From: Pristionchus mayeri
Lineage: Eukaryota > Nematoda > Chromadorea > Rhabditida > Neodiplogasteridae
NCBI GenBank assembly: GCA_036245805.1
Contig: BTRK01000006.1
Location: 42,378,520 to 42,442,519, forward strand
Direction of reading: 5' to 3'
Length of the DNA: 64,000 bases
In this document: positions 1 through 10,740 of the stretch, one piece after another
Layout of the letters: each line of letters starts with the position of its first letter
Numbering within the stretch: position 1 is the stretch's first letter
Made by a program: the position numbers and the translations under genes
Notes under the pieces: generated by a model
What the model was told of the DNA's origin: nothing
The model's database searches: none
What the model saw: the letters and a program-made list of their open reading frames with translations, nothing else

Positions 1-529
1 AGTATGATTTTCGAACACAGTTCGTCGAAAAGTTCGTGAACTTTTCATCGACCTGGTTAGAGAAAGAGAGAGAGCATGCGAAATGGAGAGAATCAGAAGT
101 TCGCGAACTTTTTACGCAACTTTTTCTCGCACATTTCTGACAGATTAAACAGGCCGAATATTTTTAAATACGATTTTTGTCGACTGGCATTGATCAGAGT
201 AGGTTTTGCGTTGTCTTTCAAATTTCGATTTGCACATGATACAAAATTTTGATATTTTTTGAATTGCTGAAATTTGAAATAACGAACATATTTTCCAATC
301 ACCTTATATGCCAAAATTGTTTTAAGCCTGAAATTAGTCGAATCCCCTCGAAAATACATATTGATTTTTCATAAATTATTTTTATGCACTCTCAAAACAG
401 CGTTTCCATGCAATAATATTTCAGCAATCAGAATGTGTGGGAGCCTCTATACAACTTTTTCTCATTTATGTCGGTACATTATACGAAATACTTTGAACTT
501 GCGAGATTTCAATTTCATTTTTAAAGTTA

Positions 530-1212
530 TTGGGGTGTCCGGAAAGTTCGTATAATGCTTCGGAAAAAAGTCAGTTCGCGATCAAATGCAGTGATTGCGC
601 AATCTGTTTGTCAACAATGTATTGCATCATTCTGACGTTGAGTAGTGAGAGGATTTAATCAGTCTCCTAGTTGCTACATTGATTCTTGTGATGGACTCAG
701 CACGGAAAGAAGGAACTCCTCTGCTTCTTCTTCTCAGGGCTCGGTCCCATCTACTGGGAGATCCTCGCCCTGGCACCAGCATCAATGCCGACCTCTTCTC
801 TGAACAACTGGAAGATCAGAGTCCCCCCCAGACTCCTGAACCAGGGCAAAATTCTTCTTCTGATGGACAATGCTCGCCCACATCGAGCGAAGATGACCCA
901 GAAGAAAATGGACGAGCTAAAGATCGAGAGGATTCCCCATCCACCGTATTCCCCGGATCTCTCCCCATGCGACTACCACTGCTTCCGCTCTCTCTCTGAC
1001 TTCTGCAAAGGAAAGAAGTTCAAGAATCGAGATGAAGTTGTGAGGGCTTTCGTGAACTGGGCGGTCTCGAAGAAACCCGCATTCTGGAAGAGAGGAATCG
1101 AGACCCTGCCCAATCGCTGGAGGGAGGTAGTGAGAAAGAAGGGGGCATACATTAGTCACTGAGAATTGTAAAGCATTGAATAAAAAATAAAAACAAAAAA
1201 TTATACGAACTT
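530..1212 (+). mobile_element. Internally deleted mariner copy (same family as 61458-62699)
   Basis: The left end carries the same inverted terminal repeat as the intact mariner at 61458-62699 (starting TTGGGGTGTCCGGAAAG) next to a TA at 528-529. The 5' leader is shared up to the start codon near 690. The sequence then jumps to about codon 190 of the transposase, so roughly 560 bp are missing, including the DNA-binding part and the first catalytic Asp. The C-terminal half remains: the second Asp box (LLLMDNARPH, about 860-890) and the third (YSPDLSPCDYH, about 942-975), with a possible small frame break near 815-830. The right terminal repeat stops after ATTATACGAACTT (1212), directly before the palindrome at 1217. 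It can no longer make transposase. Confidence 0.93.
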
Positions 1213-1216
1213 AATT

Positions 1217-1877
1217 CGATTTTCGACCCTCCTAATTTCCCAAGTTCGTGAGCGTCCAGCTTAGGATTTACTCTGCTATGGAATTGAACTCAAAGTGTAA
1301 TCAACAGTGGTGACTGACTTGAGTACATTCTGTCATTAGTGGCTCTCGAGTTGGTTCGATGCCCTTGATTCAGATGCTCGCACTTGCTGGATCGGGTTGG
1401 TCCTAATGCAACATAATGTACTTTGACTAAATTTCAAAGAGTGTATGCCATTTTCTATTACGAAAAATTATTATGAGATACAACGAGATAGAAAATACTG
1501 ATAATAACAACAAAATATCACCTTTAAAAAATATGAAAATTTTGAAAATTGAGATTTTGAATTTTTGAATTGCTTTGAAAATGGTCATAATTTTAACATT
1601 TTCCATCTCTCCTGCGCTAAATATTATTTCTAGCTATCAAAAATAGCGGAAATTCTTTGAAATTTAGTCAAAATAGCATTATGTTATTTTGGACCAACGC
1701 GATCCAGCAAATTCGAGCACGTAAATCAAGGGCATGGAACCGACTGGTGAGCAAATAATGACAGAATGTACTCAGGTCAGTCACCACTGTTGATTACTCT
1801 TTGAGTTCAATTCCATAGCAGAGTAAATCCTAAGCTGGATGCTCACGAACTTGGGAAATTAGGAGGGTCGAAAATCG
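1217..1877. repeat. 661-bp near-perfect palindrome (foldback element)
   Basis: The first bases (CGATTTTCGACCCTCC) and the last are reverse complements, and the pairing continues inward over most of the length. The arms, about 250-300 bp each, share blocks such as the TAGGATTTACTCTGCTATGG stretch at about 1262-1281 and its complement at about 1816-1835. The centre is AT-rich and partly self-complementary too. No ORF is present. It is best read as a non-autonomous foldback transposon or MITE able to form one long hairpin. It abuts the truncated right end of the mariner copy, so it may have arisen with, or caused, that truncation. Confidence 0.85.
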
Positions 1878-2223
1878 GCTTTTTTGAAGTGTGTAATTTG
1901 AGTCTCTTTCAACGGCATCATACTTCTTTGATCGAGAAATGTTATAAATTGTTTGAAATGATCGATTGGAATCATAAATCTGCGAGATGAGAATTTTTCA
2001 AAATTTGACGTATCATTTTTTCGACCTTTGGAGCTATACAGCGGAAAGGGGCCACCCAGAATCTGCCTATTCCTATTTTTTTCTATATGCGTATGGAGTT
2101 AAACTTCCATAATCTTCAATAAAATTCACTTTGTTTGCTACTCACCGACATGCTATGATTTTTTTTGTACTCGTAATTTCAGGTTTTCGCTCATATTTTC
2201 TGAAAGTGAAGTCCTACGGTTTC

Positions 2224-2482
2224 ACTTTCAACATAAAAGTTGTTCAAAATAATTTTCCGCTCATTTTGAGCCCACTGCCAACTCTGTAGCACATCTGGAA
2301 GTTGACATACAGTAGGGCCGGTTGTAAAACCGGAAAATTCCTTAATGAAGGCTCTGGGGCCTGTGACCTAGATTTTTCAAGAAGTTGGATCTAGTGTATG
2401 CTACCACAATAATATGAACCGAAACAAAAAATAAAAGTAGGAAATTGTTCCCACACACCTCCACTGACTCGTGATACCTGTG
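2224..2482. repeat. Solo arm of the zinc-finger foldback element family
   Basis: This stretch matches the right arm of the element at 54175-56431 in the same orientation: the blocks CCACTGCCA, the paired CCGGTT/AACCGG segment, GGCTCTGGG and the terminal CCACTGACTCGTGATAC occur in the same order. No partner arm or ORF is found next to it, so it is a solo or relic arm. It shows that the family has more than one copy. Confidence 0.75.
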
Positions 2483-2578
2483 CTATATTTATCGAGCAAC
2501 TTTTCATATCGTGAAACAATTCAACTGTGGAGGAAGAATAAGCGATTAAAAACATTACAAACAGTAGTTATTTATGTT

Positions 2579-3004
2579 TCATTCATTCGGATGAAAATTC
2601 AATAATATCATTACTAGATCTTTGCCAAATGTGTATGTCGTAGTGAGGATGATCACCAAAGCCGCCCAGACTACCGGGTGAATCTCCAGGTCCTCCTCAA
2701 CTTCTTCGGTGGATACAACGATTAGTTCTGAATGCTATAATCACACGATTAAATAATTTTTATTTGGTTTCATTTTATATAATTGTGAAATCTGCTTGAA
2801 ACAATTTAGGGAAATTTGAGAATTTTTTTATCACCTCTAACAGGCCTGTAGCGTTGCTTAACCAATCGAATAGATGCATCGGTTTCGAAAAATCCTGTGA
2901 AGTCAATGAAAGCTTAATATTTTTCCTCAGAACTCACCATTCTGCAGAACATATCGGCGTCGATCGAGTACATCATATCGAGTTGGAAAACGTCGCTTTG
3001 CCAT
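2579..3004 (-). CDS. Small membrane protein of unknown function, 91 aa
   Basis: A three-exon model has perfect phases: complement(join(2579..2727,2835..2894,2938..3004)), 92 codons with stop. All introns are GT-AG. The product starts MAKRRFPTRYDVLDRRRY, continues LQNGFFETDASIR, has an acidic stretch (VEEDLEIHP) and then a likely membrane segment around residues 61-83 (VVWAALVIILTTTY and following), ending NFHPNE. Conservation with the second copy at 43431-44276, including many silent or conservative changes in exons 2 and 3, supports real coding. I do not recognise the family. It is transcribed away from the tRNA-Arg and helicase-like copy at 3474-5695, and the pair was duplicated together. 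Confidence 0.75.
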
Positions 3005-3473
3005 TTCCGAGTTTATGAATGATCACCCATTCTGTTTACGTTGCATTCAACCTGGCGGAGCGAGAGAGGAAGTCTAAACAGTTCTGCTTGAATGGCCGAA
3101 TCAATTACTTTTGTAGTACCCAGACGCAATCAGAAATTCATAGATTATTTGTGACCATTACGAAATTTCTCCTTGGTCACAGTTCGAGGAATGATCATAC
3201 GGTCTCCCATTCCAACATCGTGGCTCAATAACTCTAGATGGCGTTGGATAAGAAGACGATTGAATTTCCAATTTTTGCGCACATTTGGGAACCTGCAACA
3301 GTCGCCTAGGAAGATGCCTTCCTAGATATGAAAATATCGAAATATCTAGATCGCGTTGCGACAATCATCATTGGAATGTGTGAGCGAGGTGACACATTCA
3401 AATCCATTCGTACTGTTCGATCTGTATTGTTCGGTATTGAGGAAAAGGGAGCGCAACCACCCTTACATCACCC

Positions 3474-3546
3474 GGCCTTGTGGCCTAATGGATAAGGCGT
3501 CGGACTTCGGATCCGAAGATTGCAGGTTCGAGTCCTGCCAGGGTCG
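3474..3546 (+). tRNA. tRNA-Arg(TCG), copy 1
   Basis: This 73-nt sequence folds as a standard tRNA. The acceptor is GGCCTTG paired with the 3' CAGGGTC (two G-T pairs). The anticodon stem TCGGA/TCCGA is perfect around loop CTTCGGA, giving anticodon TCG. The A box (TGGCCTAATGGA) and B box (GGTTCGAGTCC) are intact. It reads CGA codons. It lies 506 bp upstream of helicase-like copy 1, and the same arrangement recurs at 44761 and 46968. This is the cleanest of the three copies. Confidence 0.93.
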
Positions 3547-4302
3547 AAATTTTTGCAGGGCCACGACATATTCATCAATCGGAGCAACGCGCTTGATCTG
3601 CACCTTACATCTTCACATTTTATTTTGTTTTGGAGAACTAGCATTACACTTACCCGACCATTATTCACATTTTCGAAAACGCCCTCGCTCGCATTCGAAA
3701 GGTCCGTTTGTTTTGAAAAGACGTGAATTGGCGACCAAACAACCGCAGAGTTTCGAAAATCCTTGCGAGAGAGTGAAAAGAGAGTGGAGAAAAGTATGTG
3801 TGCACTTTCGAAAGTGCCCGAACACCAGAGAACAGATAGGAAAAGAAAAAACGAGGTGGGCTTTCGATTTCATTCGCAATGCTTCGAATCTTTTCGAATC
3901 AGAGCCAGGTATTTATACCGGAGTCCACTTCTCTGATTCTCTCACTGCTTTTAGTATTCTAGTTGTAATCATCGTCGAAATGGATTCTGCCCCCGTCAGT
4001 CTTCTTCTGCCGATCTATCAGAATAATTGAAGAAGCATGCATTTTCCCTTTCGTTTCTTTGTTGTTTTATTGTACGACCCCTATTGTTTTCTTTTTCGAC
4101 CTGGATAAAAATAATGATGATGATGATGATGATGATCAGTGCAAGGATCAGTTCTTCGACGCTCTCGCCAACTCTCAGTGCATCATCATCGACGGCATCG
4201 TAGGATCTGGCTTCGAAGATGACGGCAATCAGAATAGCGGATAGAACCCGTAAGAAGGTTATTCTACTTTACCCGGAGAAGAATTATGATCATATCACGC
4301 CT

Positions 4303-5567
4303 CTCACGAGAGAATGAGGACAACCGTGGTACAACCTGAAAAATCGAATTTGGGTTTTAAATGATCTTGGGGTAATCCATGCTTCTGAATCCGATTCCGG
4401 GCAAAGCGACTTCCCATCTTGATCAGCGGCTGCAGCAGGTTGCTGCAAAAATTTCAGACTCTCACTTTGGAGCATCTGATAATAGGTTCAAAATAATTCA
4501 TTTCAGCTGAAATTTGGCCAGTAAGCATCAATTATCTCATTCGATGTATTGGCTGATTGATTTTTGGGTGGATCCAGAGTTGACCTCTGAGCAGTTTTCG
4601 CTCCATAATTTTAACAGTTCGGAGTGGACACAAACCAAACTTTGGCGTCTTTTAGAGAATTAAATTCTGCGTCGACTTGATTTTTTGCAGATTTTTCCCT
4701 ACCGGTAAAAATGGGTTTATAAGCGAAAAACAGTGAAAATGCGCGCGGATCCCTCGTTTGCACTGCGTGCAATGGCGGTAAGCTGTTTCACGTCGAATCG
4801 CGTCGACCAGGGTTCGACTCCCGGTCGGTGCAAATCGTTTTGCTTAATTTTAACCATGATTTAGCAGTTTACACATGCTCAAATAATCCTTCTAATGACT
4901 CAGTTTTAACCATTCGCTCATCAAACTACGAAACCACGAGCTCAGTCCGTGCTGCACAAGCATATAATCGACGAGAAGGCTTAGATGAATAATAAATGTG
5001 ACGGAAATGATGTTAAAAATTACGCAAACAGATTTGCACTGACCGGAAGTCGAACCCTGGTTGGCGCGATTCGACGTGAAAGAGCTTACCGCCATTGCAC
5101 GCAGTGCAAACGAGGGAAACGCGCGCATTTTCACAGTTTTTCGCTTATAAACCCATGTTTACCGATAGGGAAAAAATAGGGAAACGCAGAATTTAATTCT
5201 CTAAAAGACGCAAAAGTTTGGTTTGTGTCCACTCCGAACTGTTAAAATTACGGAGCGAAAACTGCTCAGAGGTCAACTCTGGATCCACCCAAAAATCAAT
5301 CAGGGAATTCATCGAAGAACATAATTGATGCCTACAGGCCAAACTTCAGCTCAAGTGAATTATTTTGAACCTATTATCAGATGCTCCAAAGTGAGAGTCT
5401 GACATTTTTGCAGCAACCTGCTGCAGCCGCTGATCAAGATGGAAAGTCGCTTTGCCCGGAGCCGGATTCAGAAGCATGGATTACCCCAAGATCATTTAAA
5501 AACCCAAAGTCGATTTTTCAGATTGTATTATACCACGATATCGCCGATTTGTCCTAAATCTCTCGTG
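4303..5567. mobile_element. 1.27-kb foldback element inside helicase-like copy 1
   Basis: The arms, roughly 550 bp each, are inverted copies. The left starts CTCACGAGAGAATGAGGACAA, the right ends with its complement, and the pairing continues through CAGCAGGTTGCTGCA and the tRNA-like stretch at 4760-4831. Comparison with the intact helicase-like ORF shows that the element separates sequence equivalent to GAGAAGGATTATGAGG from ATATGGAGGAAGAT, giving the insertion site to within a few bases. The target duplication is blurred (GATCATAT against GATATGGA). No transposase ORF is present, so it is non-autonomous. Confidence 0.85.
4760..4831 (+). other. tRNA-like sequence in the foldback arm (mirrored at 5036-5107)
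   Basis: It is 72 nt long with a complementary end (GCACTG with CGGTGC), a perfect B-box (GGTTCGACTCC) and an A-box-like TGGCGGTAAGC. The anticodon arm does not form a normal 5-bp stem with a 7-nt loop, and the T stem has one mismatch, so it is not a credible working tRNA. Its inverted twin lies in the other arm. A tRNA-derived (SINE-like) piece captured by the foldback element is the likeliest reading. Confidence 0.6.
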
Positions 5568-5695
5568 ATATGGAGGAAGATACGATTCCTGAAGTGCTCA
5601 CTACACTTCCGGAGAAGGTGGAGGAGCTGCTGAAGACCTGTGGACTGGGTAATGCTGCGAGTTTTAATTTCATCGACCAGCCTTCTACTAAATGA

Positions 5696-6149
5696 TCGTT
5701 CTTTATAATTCCAATTATTTACATTTTTTTCACGTGTTACTATGTATTTGTTAATTTTATTGTTGCTAATGAAGCATGTTCAATTGCCGTCACTTTCCAA
5801 ATTTACTTTTTTACATCGTATAACGAGCAAGTGCGGTATAGTAATGAACCTAGACAATAATTTTCTGGCAGGAGTAAAACATGAAAATCAATTGCATGAT
5901 GCGATGTAAATTCGAAACAACATATTTATCATAAAATATCGTAATATTTTCTACCGTTCCGTATTGGATAGTTTTACATACACCACTTATTTGGAATAGC
6001 ATCAAATATGGTAGAGTAATCTATAATCTGGTTATTCGTGAAAGATCAAAGCAGCAGAAGGGCAAATGCTAGAGCAAACATGACAATACATCAAACATAT
6101 ACATCAAACACACACATACATAAACTTGGTTGATTCCAAGTGAACAGAG
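5696..6149. other. Intergenic stretch, no gene recognised
   Basis: AT-rich sequence between the helicase-like pseudogene and the Kunitz gene. It contains a short ACATAC/ACACAC-rich run at about 6095-6125 just before the Kunitz start, which may lie in the promoter. I see no RNA gene or transposon end. Confidence 0.5.
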
Positions 6150-6511
6150 ATGCGTACGGTTCTACTTTTTGGAGCACTTTTCTTATCTTCGTCAGCCCAG
6201 TACCTTCCTCCCTCAACCATCAGATGCTTCCTTACACCCGACCCAGGACCATGCAGGTTGGTTCCAGATCCGAAAATCTCATTTCGAGCTCATTTCTAAT
6301 TCGAAATATGATAATCTCAGAGGCTACAAGCACTTGTTCTTCTACAATTCTACAATTTCCAAATGCGAATCTTTCGTCTATGGTGGTTGCATGGGAAATG
6401 GTAATCGATTCGGCAAATTGAAGCATTGTACGGCTTCCTGTCAAGGGGTAAGAGTGAGATGGGCAGATCGGTAGAGCACAATTTTCCATTTAGGCCCGAC
6501 CTCCCGGCTAG
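6150..6511 (+). CDS. Secreted single-domain Kunitz (BPTI-type) protease inhibitor, 83 aa
   Basis: Exons join(6150..6256,6321..6447,6494..6511) have perfect phases and GT-AG introns of 64 and 46 bp. Residues 1-16 (MRTVLLFGALFLSSSA) form a signal peptide. The Kunitz domain covers about residues 26-77 with all six cysteines in order: CFLTPDPGPCRGYK, then FFYNSTISKCESF, VYGGCMGNGNRF, and CTASCQG. The predicted P1 residue is Arg in PGPCRG, which in this family points to trypsin-like targets. The product would be exported and block serine proteases. A polyadenylation signal AATAAA lies at 6562. A further CRRSATRRR-type exon-like stretch at about 6621-6673 could be an alternative 3' exon, but this is unproven. 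Confidence 0.9.
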
Positions 6512-7348
6512 AAGTACGGTTAATCCCGCTAATTCAAATTGAATTATTTGTAAAATATTTGAATAAAGTGAATCTCGTAGACTCAATGTAACTCACAAAA
6601 TAGTGCTCCTGTATTACAGTGCCGCAGATCAGCCACTCGAAGAAGGAGCGTCGACTCTGCTGGAGTCACATAAGGTACCCCTGGGTTTTAGGATGCTTTT
6701 CTACCATTAATAGTGAATATGTTTCATTGTATTTGACTGTACACTTATCGATTTATGCTACATATCCGTCCCTATCAAACAAAAGATTTTTCACGCAAAT
6801 ACAAAGGTCCTCAGAAAATGATGATGGTTCGAAAAGTAGAAAGTCCCGAAAAGTGGACCGAAATATTTTTTTCATTAATTTTAATGGACCGGTACATTTC
6901 ATGATCCCTCATTCAGTTCTACAATCTTTCCCATTTTTTAGTGCTTCACTTTTCCTCTATGGATACCGCCAAAGCGGCATGTCAATTACGATAGTGCCCG
7001 TCAATAGTGCTTACTGTTTTTTTCATATCAGGCTTTGGCTTAGGCTTATGTTTTAAACGCCAAAAATTTCACGTGGCTGGGATTAATCGGGATGTTCACA
7101 TGGCTCTGGTCAGCCAAAAAGTTCACATAGTTTCGTGGGGACGTGTAGTGAGCATTAGTCTGCACATAGCCTCCATCTCACCCCGACTTTGACGAATACA
7201 AAACATTGGAAATTATAGCGGGCTGAGGGCGGACCATAATATTGGCGAGAAGGGCCAGCTTATTTGTTGAAAAACGGACCACCATTAATATGCCCATTTT
7301 CCGGAATAATGTATGATATTTTGGGCAATTAGTAATTTTCTTAAAATG
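6512..7348. other. 3' flank and intergenic stretch
   Basis: It holds the AATAAA at 6562 and a possible alternative C-terminal exon at about 6621-6673 preceded by TATTACAG. The ORFs between 6700 and 7190 have no recognisable domains and no supporting splice structure. No transposon ends were seen. Confidence 0.45.
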
Positions 7349-7458
7349 GACTTGAAATGATCAACGAGATTTTCGTGAAGAAGTTCGACAACTTCTTGGC
7401 CTGAAATGTTAGTTCGTGCCAGAGTTTGAATATCCGTTCACTAGAGAGTGATCTTGTT
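7349..7458 (+). pseudogene. Orphan P450 exon fragment
   Basis: This closely matches the end of P450 exon 3 and the following intron start at about 58648-58755. The encoded LEMINEIFVKKFDNFLA corresponds to LELINEVFVKQFDNFFA of the gene downstream, after which a TGA replaces Arg. Beyond the splice donor, intron sequence (TTGAATATCCGTTCACTAG) is shared as well. That makes it a piece of duplicated genomic DNA rather than a retrocopy. Neighbouring P450 exons are absent. Confidence 0.8.
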
Positions 7459-7894
7459 ATAACAGAATGATCTTGTTATAACTTGTTATAACGGATAAAT
7501 CCTATCGTCATCTTTACAGGTTTTGGTCATGAATGGTTAACATAATAATACGTGATTCTAGGGTAAAGGTTCATACCGTCGTCGAGAATGGGCTCACTCG
7601 CGGGAGAACAGTGCCATGTTTTCACAATTGTGCTTTTAGCATATTATCATCCATGATGAGAGATCTAAGCATGTAAAGAGTAAGGCAATATTCGAGATAA
7701 TGCTTCGTTCTGTATTCTAAATTTTGAAGCAATATTTTCATTGATGCGTTGTGTGATCATTAATTTCATTAATTTCGTTGTGTGATCATTAAGTGATTGT
7801 GTTATCGTCGATTATTAATGCAAATGCTTCTGAATGCAGCTTTCTCATAACAACAGCTGTTTTGCTCATTCTGAAGCTAATCCGCTGTGAGCGG

Positions 7895-9950
7895 AAATCA
7901 TTACCATATGTCTGACTCTCAAGAGAGGCAGTCGACTAACATGACAATAGAAGAATCGGCCTCACTCCTGTCCAGCAGTTCCTACTTCAAATGTGTATGT
8001 TTTGGTAAAAACACTCAGGTGCATCATGAGCATAAATCAGGTATTATGGTTCCACACTGTTTCCTCGTTAATGGGCATTTTCATGATCTTCTCTATGGAA
8101 CAGAACAGAAGGTACGAAAATATTAGGTTGATTCAAAAGTTTCTCCCTATTTTATTTTTAAAATTATCTCGAGCCATAGTTGCCTGACTGGAATTTCCAT
8201 TTAACACAAGTAGTGGACATATAGATAGATTACACTCGCCGGACCGAATCGATTCTGCGACGCGTATTGCGGCAATAAATAAAGAAAACGTCAAAATCTC
8301 AAAATGTGATGATTTTTAGGTGTACTTTGCTGGGCCCTACCATTTGAATACGCGCTAACAATCGATTCTGCCCATTTGAGGAGTGATACCACTCGAGTTG
8401 CTCTTCCAGAATATTTCAGAATATCCGACCTTCAAGACGCTTTGGAATATGAGAATTAGAAAAAGTGCTGATTTCGTTGCTCAAATTTCGTAATTTTGTT
8501 GTAATATGGTGCTGTTCCCGAATAGGTAGATTTATTCATGTCAAGTTTAACGATAATACTAAGACTGGCGTGTACTTCATTGTGCACAACACTATGGCTT
8601 ACAGAGTCAATAACTGTCCATTCGGGGATATGAAAAGTATTTCTTCAGAAATGCATCTCGATCTAATACCTAATCAGGCGCTCATCTGAACTTGGCGTGA
8701 CGGTGTACAAATACTGAATTGCATTCACGAGCATGCCCAGTAATCACTCTTTATACTAGTATGTTTGCTTAATCTCTATCTCGTTTCTCCACATAACTAT
8801 GTATGCATAAATGTTATGTTTGATAATCAATTTTGCGAAATTTGTCGGACTGCTGTATCGGCGTAGCTAAATGGGGAGCAATGTGATACGGCTTTTTATA
8901 AAACTCATACAAGCACTTATTTATTGCAAAAGAACTTATGAAAATTGGTCAACTTTGTAGGTCAGGGGAATCAAAAATGTAAAATTCTGAAAAAAGGGAG
9001 AAACTTTTGAATCAACCTAATAGCATCTAGAGTTGCACAATGGATACCATCTGGATAGCGTTTTAGATCCAGAAAGCATCCTGCTCACAAATCGCTCACT
9101 ATGCTTATGGATATGCACTGTTTTTGGACTTTCCTTCTCTGCGTTTCCAATCTCGTAAACTCCTTGATTACCATGCACTCGCATTATACGATGAAGTGAG
9201 TTGACGAATAGTGTCTTGGCATTTATGAATGTACAATGCTTTTTTGAAATGTTTGCAGTACTCCGTTTGATATTCTTGTCGACGGATCAACGTGTTTTAT
9301 GCGCAGGGAGCCAGAAATTTTGGCGATTTTCGGTAAGAACTAGAACATCCTCATCAGTTTTTGAGTATTTCAGGTTCGATATTATCACAAGTGGCAATGG
9401 CGGCAGAGCGATACAAAGCGTCAAGGAATCTCGGAAAATATGAAAGAACGAATAGTTCCGTTGGGGCTTCGCTGAATGCCGCGCATGTAAGCGAATTTGA
9501 ACTGATCTATGTTGAACAATTATTTACCCGGACGAGTTATTATTTCATTCAATTCAATATGGATGATACTCAGTTGTTCGTGGTCCTATCTTCATCCCTA
9601 ATTGCTTCATTCACGATATTGGTCGACTATTTCATTGCACACTCGCGAATCCCAAAGCGGAAGCCTACGATGCAACAGTGGTGGTAACGAAAACAGCAAT
9701 GACGTTGCTGAGATTGTTCTCCAGGTCTTCGTCTTGTTCTCTGAGCTGGGCACGATAATAACTTTCAAACAACTGATCAATAGGAACAAGAAGATTCGAG
9801 TAAAAAAGCAGTATGTACTCGGATACGACGGTCCTATGCACACTCAAGGCCATGATCCTAAATTTATGCTCAAAGTTGTGATGTTATGTAATTATCTTAA
9901 TAGCAATTATTGGTATTCACAATTTGTTATTTGAGCAGTTACACTTGATC
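7895..9950 (+). CDS. Probable seven-helix chemoreceptor gene (nematode Sra/Srab/Srb-like), exon structure incomplete
   Basis: Exon-like pieces, each ending at splice sites, appear in order. They are a start region (MSDSQERQSTN, 7905), a hydrophobic stretch (VSSLMGIFMIF, about 8060-8095), AHYAYGYALFLDFPS (9070-9193), FDILVDGSTCFMRREPEI (9260-9330), VAMAAERYKASRNLGKYE (9373-9487), a helix FVVLSSSLIASFTILVDYF (9561-9640) and FVLFSELGTIITFKQL followed by NRNKKIRVKKQYVLGYD (9725-9850). The AERxxAS...YE spacing and the helix-N-K/R-Y pattern resemble nematode serpentine receptors, which sense odours at cilia. A mariner lies in the first long intron. A stop-free full transcript could not be assembled, so decay is possible. 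Confidence 0.5.
8123..9020. mobile_element. Mariner-type element, 898 bp, no transposase
   Basis: The terminal repeats TTAGGTTGATTCAAAAG... and the complement ...CTTTTGAATCAACCTAA are flanked by TA on both sides (8121-8122, 9021-9022). TTAGGTTG ends and a TA target site are typical of mariner elements. No transposase-like ORF remains. It sits in an intron of the chemoreceptor-like gene. Confidence 0.88.
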
Positions 9951-10279
9951 AAACAGTAAAATGTTAACTTCAACTGTAGACGAATTCGTTGAGTTCTTTC
10001 GATGTCATTATTATTCTTGGAACAGCGTTTGCGGATTTTATGTGGTGAACCCTATTTCCTCATAGGTAATTTTCACTTAGGGTGTTGGGAAGCAAATATT
10101 GTAACTTTTTAAAACTGATTCGAGTCCCCCCATAGGCGTCCCGGGGAAACGGTAACGAGGATTTTCTTTGACTAATTGTACAACCTTTCTTCGTTCACTT
10201 TTTCCTTCGTTCGAGAGGATGAGAAGCCAACAGATGTCCCCAAACCCAATTTGAACCCCCAGAAATATGATGCTTTGCA

Positions 10280-10740
10280 CCTATAGTCCATGTACGAGGT
10301 TGAGTACTGGTAGCTCCTCGATGATGGTGCTCCTATTACTGCCCAGAAATACGCCGCTCAACCCAGAAAGTTGAAGTTCCATCTCAAAAGGATCGTTCTG
10401 CGGGCTCAACAATCTGCTTCCAACAGGACAATGTCCACACGCATACTACAAGGTCACACTCAACCTACACTGAGTTAGTCGGTCACGGATGAACTGTACA
10501 CCAACCGTATTCCCTTGACCTGGCCCCAAGTGATTACCACTCTTTCTCTGAGCTACAGCGCTTTCTCAAAGGAAAGAGCTTCAAAGAAAGCGCTCACTTC
10601 ACTCCGCCCCCGCCAGCTTCTTCACCAGCCAACCACCGTCGTTCAACCATTCATAAACTGCCCCGTAGATGACAGGCTGCAGTGGTAAGCAATAGTGAGA
10701 GCAGCTCCATTACAAGCTAGACAGATTAAGAAGATTATTT
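10280..10740 (+). pseudogene. Mariner transposase remnant
   Basis: A frame-broken piece encodes YSLDLAPSDYHSFSEL and then QRFLKGKSFKE (about 10510-10590), the hallmark third catalytic block and following segment of mariner transposases. Upstream, AQQSAS-/QDNVHTHT-like sequence (about 10415-10450) may be the decayed second block. The family differs from the intact copy at 61458. No clean terminal repeats were found. Confidence 0.75.

Larger units (their letters stand above)
3980..5695 (+). pseudogene. DEAH-helicase-like pseudogene, copy 1, split by a foldback element
   Basis: The copy begins MDSAPVSLLLP after a TATA box (TATTTATA, 3910-3917), as in the intact copy at 45236. After about 13 codons an unrelated 120-bp insert appears, with stops and a GAT microsatellite at about 4115-4137. 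Coding homology then resumes (QCKDQFFDALANS, a degenerate GIVGSG Walker site) and jumps by a large deletion to the C-terminal KKVILLYPEKNYD part. It is then interrupted by the element at 4303-5567. The tail resumes at about 5569 (ALPEKVEELLKTC-like, FNFIDQP) and ends with TGA at 5693-5695. Non-functional as a protein gene. Confidence 0.88.

Noticed and set aside
3474..3726. Protein frames running through the tRNA-Arg copies
   Set aside because: They recur only because the tRNA and flanks are duplicated; the sequence folds as a tRNA.
4115..4137. Asp-rich peptide from GAT repeats
   Set aside because: Microsatellite inside a pseudogene, no supporting structure.
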